Positions 27,533 to 37,100 of a DNA stretch of 38,486 bases are shown here, in pieces; positions within the stretch are counted from its first letter, which is position 1; every line of letters begins with the position of its first letter. The position numbers and the translations under genes are program-made. The notes below the pieces were generated by a model that saw only the letters and a program-made list of their open reading frames with translations, did not search any database and was not told the DNA's origin. The stretch comes from Pseudomonadota bacterium (GTDB taxonomy: Bacteria; Pseudomonadota; Alphaproteobacteria; UBA1280; JAAZVW01), in the NCBI GenBank assembly GCA_018623135.1, contig JAAZVW010000012.1, forward strand, positions 1 to 38,486, given 5' to 3'.

Positions 27533-28264
27533 ATGAAAAGACTACACTTAGCTTTATTTACATTTTTCATGTCGGTGCAGCAGGCTTTCGCTGGACAGGC
27601 TTTTGATGAAAATGTTGCGAGACAAACATGGGATGTGATGAATCGTATCGAATACCGTGATTCTATCCCAACAGGTTTACTGCAAGCTATGGGTTTGGTA
27701 GAATCAGGCCATAAGTTTGGTGGTAAATTTATGCCTTGGCCTTATGCGGTAAATGTGAACAAAACTGTTTTTGAAACTTATACCAATAAAATTGAAGCGC
27801 GTGATGAATTAAATTATTTGGCAGAATCTGGTTTTGATCGTTTTGACCTAAGGTTAGATGGCGAGCGTAAGTATGGTTTAACACGTAGGGCAGCACTGAA
27901 TATGATTCGTAATTTTGATGGGGAGATTATGATCCGTGCTGCAGGTATATCTAAAAAATTTGAAACAAAAGAAAAAGCTGTTTCTTTTGTGCAACAGATG
28001 AAAGACCTAGGTATTACAAACATAGATGTGGGTGTAATGCAGGTGAATTTAAAATATCATGGTGATGCTTTTGCGAGCTTAGATGATGCTTTTGACCCAT
28101 ATACAAACGTAAATTATGCTGTAACTTACCTCATGCAACATCGTAAAAGCCGCGATTGGTGGGGTAGTGTCGGGCGTTATCATAGCGGAACAGGCTTGCA
28201 TGCGAAGCGATATGTGCGTACTGTGTACGATATGTATCAACTTGTGCACGGTATGAGAGGCTAA
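27533..28264 (+). CDS. Lytic transglycosylase (SLT family, VirB1/PilT-like)
   Basis: Signal peptide; 'GLLQAMGLVESGHKFG' catalytic Glu region; 'NIDVGVMQVNLKYHGDAF...FDPYTNVNYAVTYL' SLT signature; ATG at 27533. Confidence 0.8.
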   Translation: MKRLHLALFTFFMSVQQAFAGQAFDENVARQTWDVMNRIEYRDSIPTGLLQAMGLVESGHKFGGKFMPWPYAVNVNKTVFETYTNKIEARDELNYLAESGFDRFDLRLDGERKYGLTRRAALNMIRNFDGEIMIRAAGISKKFETKEKAVSFVQQMKDLGITNIDVGVMQVNLKYHGDAFASLDDAFDPYTNVNYAVTYLMQHRKSRDWWGSVGRYHSGTGLHAKRYVRTVYDMYQLVHGMRG

Positions 28265-29983
28265 ATGTTAACAGAACAGCAATCGGAATTTTTATCTTCT
28301 GATCAATCTACTGTTGTTATAGGTAAACCTGGAACAGGTAAAACCTATGCGATGATTTCAAAAATAGAGGCATTACTGCATGCGGGGGTTAAACCTTCGG
28401 AAATTGCAGTGCTTGCCTTTTCTTTGCGTAGCTTATCTGTACTTAAAACACTCATTCGTAATCGTCTTGGTGATGTTGTTGAGGATTTGAAACTTGGCAC
28501 ATTGCGTGATTTTTCTATGAATGCATTAGAGCGTGTGCAAAACGAATCCCCTATGCTTGCTGAACATTCTTTAGTCAGGCGCTATCTTCGTCAGGCTATG
28601 AACGATGTTGGCTTTAAAGGTACAGTGCAAGAGGCGGAGCATATTATGCGCCAGTTTAAAGGGCGCGGTCAAAAGCCTCAGGGTAAAGAGGCATACTATA
28701 ACTTATTTTTAAGCTATAAGGCTATTTTGGATCAGAACCATATTATGGATCGCCATGATGTGGTGCGTAAGCATATTATTGGTATGCGTAATGATGTCTT
28801 ACAGCCTGTGGATGTGAAGTACTTATTTGTTGATAATGTACAAGATGCAACGCAAATTCAGCTTTTATGGTTTGTAGATCATCATCAAGCAGGGGTTAAG
28901 GTTTTTGCTTTGGGTGATGATGATCTGTGCGTTTATGGGCAAGATGGTGCCATAGGTGCTGAGGCGCTACAAAAACTAGCGGATAATTATGAGTTTAAAC
29001 AAATTATGTTTGCGCAGCAATTTCGTTATGGGCTTAAACTTGAGCGTCTTTCAGATCCGCTTTTAATGAGTGTGCAAAATCGTATAGAAAAGCCAGTACA
29101 TATTTCTGATAAATTAAAAACAGAAGTTGAGCTTCAGCATTTTGCTGATGAGAATATTGAAGAAGCTTTTGTGTTAGAGCGTGTGGAAGAATTTTTGCGT
29201 AAATTCCCGAAAGAGCGTATCGGTGTTATTGTAAGGCATGATTTGCAAGGCCGTAAACTTGAAAGATTGTTGCGTGAAAGTTGTCATGGACGTATTGGCT
29301 TTTTGGGAAGATCTTTATGGGAAATGCCTGCTGCACTTGCGATGTTTGATTTGTTAGAGGTTTTGTTGAATCAGGCGAATAATGCTCAGCTTAAAAATGT
29401 GCTTATGCAGTTTGGTGTGCCGAGTGGCGTTTTAGATAATTTATTTGTATCTGGCCTTAATGCGCATAACTGGCTTGTTTCGGGTGGGTTTAATGCACAA
29501 GAGGTGCTACCTGAAAACCAGGCTGAATCTTTTGATGTAATTCAGCATCAATTCTTAACTTATTATATGGCGATGGAAAAAGTGGGCGTGAAGTCTGTTT
29601 TTAAGGCTTGTGCCTATGACTTGCTAGAACAGATGGATGATGATGACAAATTAGACGCATTGCATGCCTTAGACCAGTTATTGCATATTAAAGGTAAAGT
29701 CTCACAGAGTCTCAAAATGCTGAAAAATTCGGTTGAGCCAAATCCGTTGGCGCAGGTGGTGTTAGCTTCGGCGCGTGAGATTAGAAATCTTGAATTTGAT
29801 CATGTGATCATGCCATACCTAAAAAGAGGTATTTATCCTTACCCTTATAAAGTTTTGGGTGAAAATATCGAATCCGAACGTAGGCTGTTTTATTCTGCGA
29901 TGACAAGGGCAAAGAAAAAGCTTGTTTTATGTCATGCAGGTGAGGCAAGCCCTTATCTTAAAGAGATCGAAGAGCTTATTTAA
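28265..29983 (+). CDS. UvrD/Rep-like superfamily 1 helicase-like protein with altered motif II
   Basis: Motif I 'VIGKPGTGKTYAMI'; motif Ib 'LGTLRDFSM'; motif II 'LFVDNVQDATQIQLL'; motif III 'VFALGDDDLCVYG'; motif VI 'ERRLFYSAMTRAKKKLVL'. Confidence 0.8.
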   Translation: MLTEQQSEFLSSDQSTVVIGKPGTGKTYAMISKIEALLHAGVKPSEIAVLAFSLRSLSVLKTLIRNRLGDVVEDLKLGTLRDFSMNALERVQNESPMLAEHSLVRRYLRQAMNDVGFKGTVQEAEHIMRQFKGRGQKPQGKEAYYNLFLSYKAILDQNHIMDRHDVVRKHIIGMRNDVLQPVDVKYLFVDNVQDATQIQLLWFVDHHQAGVKVFALGDDDLCVYGQDGAIGAEALQKLADNYEFKQIMFAQQFRYGLKLERLSDPLLMSVQNRIEKPVHISDKLKTEVELQHFADENIEEAFVLERVEEFLRKFPKERIGVIVRHDLQGRKLERLLRESCHGRIGFLGRSLWEMPAALAMFDLLEVLLNQANNAQLKNVLMQFGVPSGVLDNLFVSGLNAHNWLVSGGFNAQEVLPENQAESFDVIQHQFLTYYMAMEKVGVKSVFKACAYDLLEQMDDDDKLDALHALDQLLHIKGKVSQSLKMLKNSVEPNPLAQVVLASAREIRNLEFDHVIMPYLKRGIYPYPYKVLGENIESERRLFYSAMTRAKKKLVLCHAGEASPYLKEIEELI

Positions 29984-30123
29984 AAGCGGCTGTTTTTACA
30001 GGTTTCAAAAGCGTGTCTTACGCATCACAACCACCAGAAGTGGAATGCTGTCTGATCTTTTAATTTATTTTCTGACAGTGTATAGTGTTTTCTGTAATTA
30101 TATGTCAACAAAAGGGTGATGCT

Positions 30124-32229
30124 TTGACAACAGCAACAGATTCTAACAAAACAGTTACAGAAAAAGAGTTAGATAAGCTAAGAGCGAAAGATAAAGGCTA
30201 TCAAATGGCCAAGCAGGACGTTGTAAGCTATATGGATGAACGCCGTAAGGTGATTACAAATATTGCTTGGCAGTTCCGTTTAGACCCTGAAGAGCTGTTT
30301 CAGGAAGCTTTTGAAGTTGTGTTGACCTGTTTAAGGGATTACCAACCTGTTTATGAAAAAAATGATGGGTCTCAGGTTTCTGTAAAATTTAATACCTTCT
30401 TTGGTTCGCGTATTGAAGGTAGAGCGATGGAGCTTAGAAATACAGACCCAGAATATAAGGCAAGGCAAGCCATTACAGATGGCATGTCTGCTGAAGAAAA
30501 AACTTCTTTTAGAGAAAATCCACCCCTGCTTGTACAGCATATAGACCAAGATACCGTGATGAGAGAGCACCTTTTAGGTGAAGTATCAGAAGCTAAAGAA
30601 CAGCAGGATGTTGGTTTTAGAATTGGGCGAGATACCTTTTTTGACCGTAAGTTGACAGAACTGATTTCTAAAGAAAAAGATGAGAAAAAGCAAGCCATGC
30701 TTATGCATGTAAAAGTGGGCGGTATTTATAACTTCCAAGAAATTGCTTACCATTTTGGTGTGACAGATTCTCGTGCATCGCAAGTGATGAATGAGTTGAT
30801 GGATGCGTTTTATGTGCAACGTATTATTGATGGTGATAGAGAAGCTGTTGCCTATGACTTTAAAAAACTTAAGTTTAACGATAAGCGTATTAAGCGTTTA
30901 GTTGGTGAATCTTTAGTTGATGTTGATGAGGAAAACCAAAAAGATATTTTAGCCATTTTCAAAAAAGATTTTGCAACAATTGATTTTGAAAAACCTAAAG
31001 CCAAAACAGAAACGATTGAAAAAGCTAAAACACCTAAGAAAAAAGTACAAGAGCCTATTGTGCCGCCTGCCTATGAAGAGGTGTTTACGAAAGAAGAAAA
31101 TGAGGCCTTTCCGCTTGTTTCTGTTGGTATGCAATCTATTGACCGCTTAAAAGAGCTTGTGATTGATTTTAGGGATGGCGAAGATAAGGAATCTTTTGAG
31201 GAATTTGTGGAGTCTTTTGACCCTGATTCGGCCTTGTTCCCTGCGGTTGTTGATGCGCAAGGCTATGTAATTGATGGTGTAAGGCGTATTAAAGCGGCTA
31301 AAGCCAAGGGTAAAACTGAGTACCTATGTATTATTCGTGATTTTAAAGACGAATATGATAAGAAACTTATGCGTATTTTGTTGAATTATCGTTTACATAA
31401 TGTGGATAAAATTGCGCTGTACCATTACATTAAAGGCTTAAATGCGCTTGGTTTGAGCCAGCAGAAAATTTCTGATTTAATAGATGTAAGCCGAACAAAT
31501 GTGCTTGTGTATGCTAAAGTACGCGATAAGGCGGCACCAAAAATGCGTGCGCTCTTTGAAGATGGTTTGATTCAGATTACAAATGCAAGTTCTTGCACAG
31601 ATTTACCGAATGAAATACAAGATGCTTTGGCTGATTTTATACGTCGTCATGGGATTGCTTGGTCTAAGGGAAGTCGTTTTAATAAGGTATATTTAGCAGC
31701 AAGTGAAAACCGCTTGGAAGCTTTTGAGGCGCAAGAGTTCCCTGATCAGGCGTATCAGGAAGCACCGCAGACAGAAAACGAAAAAGATGCCAAGCCTTCT
31801 TCGGCGCAGGCGAATAAACGTTTAGCTCTTCTTGAAAAACAATTGCGTACACATGAAATTGCCTTAAAAGATGCAGAAGTTTGGGCAGCGCAGCGTGAAT
31901 CTGTGATTAATAGACAAAATACAGAATTGCAAGATGTACGTACAGAGCTTGATGATACAAAGCGTCAACTTGAGGCGGCGGAGCTTGCTTCTATTGGCAC
32001 GAACGAAAAAGTTATTGAAACAGAGCTTAAGCAATTGCGTGCATTTTATGCAATTACGGAGCGTTTATCTGGTGCGAATCAGGCTGTAAAACAAGCGAAC
32101 AAAGATGTATTGAAATTAGATATGCGTAGAAGCCAGATTAACGAACTTCAGGATTTAATTGAAAGCACGGAAGAGAATTTAAATAAATTACGTGTTGAAG
32201 TTGTTAGGCGTTCTGGTAAGCGTGTTTAA
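30124..32229 (+). CDS. Sigma-70-like (regions 2 and 4) + ParB-like domain + coiled-coil fusion protein
   Basis: 'ITNIAWQFRLDPEELFQEAFEVVLTCLRDYQP...VKFNTFFGSRIEGRAMEL' (sigma region 2-like); 'NFQEIAYHFGVTDSRASQVMNELMDAF' (sigma region 4 HTH-like); 'LFPAVVDAQGYVIDGVRRIKAAKAKGKTEYLCII' and 'LGLSQQKISDLIDVSRTNVLVYAKV' (ParB-like domain and HTH). TTG at 30124 is a likely start; 30085 is the ORF-track start. Confidence 0.75.
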   Translation: MTTATDSNKTVTEKELDKLRAKDKGYQMAKQDVVSYMDERRKVITNIAWQFRLDPEELFQEAFEVVLTCLRDYQPVYEKNDGSQVSVKFNTFFGSRIEGRAMELRNTDPEYKARQAITDGMSAEEKTSFRENPPLLVQHIDQDTVMREHLLGEVSEAKEQQDVGFRIGRDTFFDRKLTELISKEKDEKKQAMLMHVKVGGIYNFQEIAYHFGVTDSRASQVMNELMDAFYVQRIIDGDREAVAYDFKKLKFNDKRIKRLVGESLVDVDEENQKDILAIFKKDFATIDFEKPKAKTETIEKAKTPKKKVQEPIVPPAYEEVFTKEENEAFPLVSVGMQSIDRLKELVIDFRDGEDKESFEEFVESFDPDSALFPAVVDAQGYVIDGVRRIKAAKAKGKTEYLCIIRDFKDEYDKKLMRILLNYRLHNVDKIALYHYIKGLNALGLSQQKISDLIDVSRTNVLVYAKVRDKAAPKMRALFEDGLIQITNASSCTDLPNEIQDALADFIRRHGIAWSKGSRFNKVYLAASENRLEAFEAQEFPDQAYQEAPQTENEKDAKPSSAQANKRLALLEKQLRTHEIALKDAEVWAAQRESVINRQNTELQDVRTELDDTKRQLEAAELASIGTNEKVIETELKQLRAFYAITERLSGANQAVKQANKDVLKLDMRRSQINELQDLIESTEENLNKLRVEVVRRSGKRV

Positions 32230-32242
32230 CCCCTGTCAGGAG

Positions 32243-32271
32243 TTGAAAGTTGCTAGGCTTTTGCCTATATT
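32243..32271 (+). promoter_or_regulatory. Sigma70-type promoter upstream of TraH-like gene
   Basis: TTGAAA (32243-32248)-N17-TATATT (32266-32271), identical hexamers and spacing to the 25189 promoter. Confidence 0.55.
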
Positions 32272-32334
32272 CATAATACTATACTAGGGTATTGACTAAT
32301 TTTTAAGTTGAGCGGTAGCGCTAAGGGGCAAAAG

Positions 32335-34149
32335 ATGAGTGAAAAGATGTTTCATACTTTCTATAAATTATTTCTATTAGCTGCTTTTGTGGCTGTGCCT
32401 AATGTTGTGTTTGCTGAAGATGCGGCTGAGGTTTGCCAAATGTCGGATGTGGTGAAAATTTATGACACCAATAACGACTGTAAGTTAAGTTATGAAGAAC
32501 AAGATAATATCCCAGTTGCGGAAAAATCAGTTATTTTAACATACCATATGTTTGATGAGGATGTTGCAGGGGTTGAAGCAGGTCCTGTTAGGCGCCAAAA
32601 CCAAGCGATTAATAATATTCGTAGTCAATTAACAGCAGATGAAGAAATTGAAATTGGTAGCTTCCGAGCGAATGCTGGGTTTTCTGCCAATAATTTAGGT
32701 GATGGCTGTAGCCCTGATGATATTAAAAATCTGATCCAGGCTGAGCTTAATGGTATTGGTAACTTTGATGGTAAAACAATGCTAAAAGAGTTCCGTACTT
32801 ATGCTGAAACGGCGTTGGCAAAAGAAGCGTTAACAATGCTTTTCAGTTCTCCTGCGATTTCTGCAATGATGGATGGTATTAAAGCGACAGCTAATGCTCG
32901 TATGGCCATGGCTAAAAACAGCTGTAATGCCCGTGAAATTATGGAAGCAGCACGTAATGAAACAGATACGATGCTTAAAGAAGAAGCGATTGCTTATTGT
33001 GAAAAGCATATTGACGGTACATTAGCGGCTTCTAAAAAACCAAGCTCTGTTCAATTTGGTTCGTACAGCACTAAAGGTTCTGGTATTGATAAAACGCTCG
33101 TTTATCCGAAAGATTGTAAGGACCCTAAAATTTATTCTCAGTATGCAGATAATTATTATTACAAGTTTAACTATGCGACAGATTTGCATACTCAGCTTTG
33201 TTTTTCTGATGATCCGCAACAGGTGAAGTGTAACAACTGTCATCAAACGCCGTCATCTTGCCCGTATAATGGTGTTCAGGCGAACTCTTGTACGTATAAA
33301 GACCCTGTGGAGTCTTGTCCATGGTTGAAGTTTGTAGCTAATGTTAAGGCTAATGTAAGTACAGAAGGTGGTGTAAGTAAGCATGGTCGTGTGTTTGAGC
33401 CTAATGTAATTCGTTTTGGGGCGATGTCGGGTGTATCTGCTTATACGGCGAGCATTTTAACGCTTGTGAGTGATGAAATGAGTAAATACTACAATGCAGA
33501 TGAGGCAGGTTTGAAATCGGATGTGGATGAGGTTATTGCACGACAAGAACTTACGGATATGAATGGTAATTCATTAGGCAAAGTTTCTGACTTTTGCCCA
33601 CGTAATGTGGCGACACCTGTTGAAGATATGTTAGAAAAACTAGTTCCAGATCCTGATTCAACAACTTCGTCGAGCTCGGCTTCTGTAACAAATGCTGATT
33701 TTTCTAAGGTAACGAAGCAGGCGGCGATTTGCATGGTGTATTTAAACTTTAACCAAAAATTCTGGTTTGAGTTGATGGATAAACTACCAATGAATCAGGT
33801 GCTTAAAGTGAGTCGTGATATTAGTGTGGTGGCTTCTAGTTTGGTTGCTGAAAGTATTTTAGAACGCTTGAAATTGCGTTTAGATACAATTATTGCACGT
33901 TCAAATGCGTCATCTGAAGTAAGTGATGAAAAAGTGGCTCCTGCGGTTATTAGTAACATGAGGGAGCAAAAAGTTGCTTACCAAGCAGATTTGGAACGTG
34001 AGCGTATTGCACGTAAAAATTTAACATATGCGGAAAGTTTCTCTGATATTACGGAACATGTACGTAAAGTAATTAGAGAATATGAAGAAAAAGAATTAAT
34101 GAGAGAAGCGGCTAAAGCAAGGGCGCGTGCGCTGATTTCTAGCCAATAG
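32335..34149 (+). CDS. TraH-like exported Cys-rich protein
   Basis: ATG at 32335 after AAGGGG; signal peptide 'LFLLAAFVAVPNVVFA'; helical/coiled C-terminus; directly upstream of TraG-like gene as in F. Low direct sequence support. Confidence 0.4.
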   Translation: MSEKMFHTFYKLFLLAAFVAVPNVVFAEDAAEVCQMSDVVKIYDTNNDCKLSYEEQDNIPVAEKSVILTYHMFDEDVAGVEAGPVRRQNQAINNIRSQLTADEEIEIGSFRANAGFSANNLGDGCSPDDIKNLIQAELNGIGNFDGKTMLKEFRTYAETALAKEALTMLFSSPAISAMMDGIKATANARMAMAKNSCNAREIMEAARNETDTMLKEEAIAYCEKHIDGTLAASKKPSSVQFGSYSTKGSGIDKTLVYPKDCKDPKIYSQYADNYYYKFNYATDLHTQLCFSDDPQQVKCNNCHQTPSSCPYNGVQANSCTYKDPVESCPWLKFVANVKANVSTEGGVSKHGRVFEPNVIRFGAMSGVSAYTASILTLVSDEMSKYYNADEAGLKSDVDEVIARQELTDMNGNSLGKVSDFCPRNVATPVEDMLEKLVPDPDSTTSSSSASVTNADFSKVTKQAAICMVYLNFNQKFWFELMDKLPMNQVLKVSRDISVVASSLVAESILERLKLRLDTIIARSNASSEVSDEKVAPAVISNMREQKVAYQADLERERIARKNLTYAESFSDITEHVRKVIREYEEKELMREAAKARARALISSQ

Positions 34150-34188
34150 AAATGGTAAACAAACTTTTTGCTTTAAAGGGGTAAAGAT

Positions 34189-37100
34189 ATGGCAAATTTA
34201 AATGATTATGTATTAGGCTACGAGCAACAGCACCAGTTTGCGGTTCTTGCTGGCTTTACGAAACAGTCTATTTTGTTTGAGCACCTTTCAACCGGTGATT
34301 TGCAGAATTTTATATATATCTTTGGTCTTATCGGCTGCGCTTACTTATTTTTAAATCCGAATATGTGGAAGGCGACAATTCTTGCGCCGTGGCTTCTGTT
34401 TTTATTGATCTTCCAATCTGGTAAATTAGCTGACCCGCTGTTTTTTACGACATTTGATCTTAGCTCGGGTGGGTTAGGTAACAGTTATTTATCTTGTGCG
34501 GCTATTCCTGAAGGGACATCTCCGGGTGTGCATGTGGATGCTTCTGGTAAAGTTGTTAATAAATGCGTGCAAGGTGGTGGGGGTATGTCCTCTAATCTTT
34601 CTGGGGCGAAGAATCCAGAAGATAAGGTATATGTTGGAGGTTTAAGGGAATACATGGAAGATTCTTCTGGTGATGTTATTGCCTATGTGCCAACGGGTAT
34701 TACTTCTATTAATAGGCGATTGAAAGATGTGAGCACACCTTTATCTTCTATTAATGCTTATACACCACAGCTTGTGATTATTGATGCTTTGGTGCGAGCA
34801 AGGACTGTGGTGACAGACTCTTTATTAGATGGTCGAATGAACAAGATTATTGGTGCTCAAGGTGCGGCGATTCGTGCTATGAAGACATTCCAGCTGCATG
34901 ACCAGCGCCCTTATTTAGAGTCTTTAATTTTTTCTGCCGCTTGTAATAAGTTTGAAAATTCAGGAGAAATCGCTTTTTTATCTCCTAATTCTGCTAAAAA
35001 ACTTCATAAAGATGAATATCAAGCAATGACAAATTATAATTTGTCTGTAGAAGATGTGCTGATGGCTCAGCAAATGTATGATCGTTTGATTCGTTCTAAG
35101 GACGATGATTTGGTGCGTCGTATGCGTACTTATGGTATTCGCCCTCCTGTTATATCTGTTACAGATCCTGATGATTTACCATTAGAGATTAATATAGACC
35201 GTATTAATGCGGTTGCAGGTCCTTTTGTTGGCTCTTTGATGAGCGATGAACCTTCTATTAATAATCTTTTTGGCTTGTTGTCAGACCCAGGGGCTTATGC
35301 GCTTAATAGTAGAGATGATTTTGAGTCATTTTTGTATCATTCACCATTTTTGAGAACGGTTTTCTATGAAGCGGGTTCGAGCTGGTGGAGTTCTTCTCCG
35401 ACAACGGCGCCTGAAGATGAAGAGGGATTTGAATCTGCCTTTTCCATGAGATTGCAAGCTTTTAATAAGTATATGGGTGATAGTTTAGGTGCGGATGCTG
35501 CTGAAGGCTTATTGAAAATGCTAAGCACCGTAAAAGTGAATGTGGATAATAGGGTTAATTTTGGTTCTGCAGATTATGTACCTTATCGTATGGATGCGGA
35601 TCCTAATGACCCTGCTGGTGCAGGTGGCGGTAATGCTTATAGTACATTGCAAAGTATAACATCTAGTTATAGTACTGTTTCTGGCGTTGAAGGCCGTACC
35701 TGTGCGGATTATCATGAATATGTGTATGAATTGCAAAGTAATGCTATTAGATACCAAGTTGCCTTATATGGCGCCTTGGCAACGGCGTTGGACCCTGAGC
35801 AGATTTTAACAACAAATAAAGCGTTAAACTTTATTGCTGAAGAGATGCCTGGTTGTTTGGAGCTTTCTAACTTAGGTTCGGCAGCAACTTTTGTTGCAGG
35901 TGGTGGTGCTGTTGGTTCGGCCATTAAATGGGGTACTGTAAAGGCTTCTACTGCACTTGTTGGTGGTTCTGGCTTGATGTTCCATGATATTTTACAGCTA
36001 GGTAATACTGGCGGTGCTTTTGCTTTAGCACAAGAATCTGCGGATTGTAATATGGATGCGCTTTCTGATTTTGTCATTAACACAAGTATGAACCAGACGC
36101 AGATTCAGCGTATGGCGTTAGATCAACGCGCTGCTGAGGGTGAAAATGTATATATGGATGATGGCATTTCTAGTCGAGTGAGGCAAATAGGTGCCAAAAT
36201 TGGTAGTGAGCTGTTTGAAACAGGTTTACCACAGCAAATTTACAATGCGTTTAATGGTTTTGCGACAGGTTCTTTTGCGCAACTTATGCCGCAGCTCGTT
36301 GCTTGGTTAACTGTAGCTGTAATTATGATTACGCCATTTATTTATATGATGGGGCTTATTGCGCCGGCTTGGGGACTTTCGATCTTCTTAATGCCAATTA
36401 TCACCATTGTGTATTTGCAATCTGTACAAATTATGTATGTGATTGTGCAAGTGGTGTTTGATGGTATGGATACCTTATTTGGTGCGGCCGAAGGTAATGC
36501 GGGCTTTGCTGCTGTATATGACATTGTTGTCGGTTCTGTGATGACAATGGTATTTATTTTAACAGCATTTATGCTCTTTAGCTTAGGTGATGCAGGTGCT
36601 TTGGTTAAACAAATCTCTGGTAAGGCCGATAGTGGTGCAACGATTGACCATAAAGAAGCCCTTGCTGGTGGTATTGTTGCGGCAACCGCTATAACAGGTG
36701 TTACCAAAGCAGGCATGGCTGTGCCTGGTGCGTTAAAAGGTGGCGTGCAAGGTTTGGGTAAAATGCAGCAAAACATTAAAGATGGTAGTTTGAACCCAGT
36801 TAAAGGATTGCAAAATAACTTTAACAAAGGACGCATGTCTGCTATTGAATCGAGAAAAATGGTTGACGGAAGTGATGTAAGGCAAAAAGAACGTGAGTTG
36901 CGTCGTGATGCGCAGTTTGCTGAACATCGTAACCAAAAGCTTCAGATTTCAAGCGATGCGCAGGCTGTTGTTAAAAATGCTGGTGAATTTGGTAGTGGTT
37001 TTAAAGGGACAGACCCTGCAACAGGTCGTGCGTTTGATCTAGGTACGGCGGCTGATAAAGTTGTTGGTAATATCCACAGAAATGATAAACTGAATGATAA

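Noticed and set aside
30331-30819. Three overlapping minus-strand ORFs opposite the sigma-ParB gene
   Set aside because: No RBS or domain features noticed, and antisense to a convincing domain-bearing ORF.
36342-36836. 164-aa minus-strand ORF (and the 35712-36083 one)
   Set aside because: Antisense to the TraG-like ORF; Pro/Ala/Thr-rich shadow translation.
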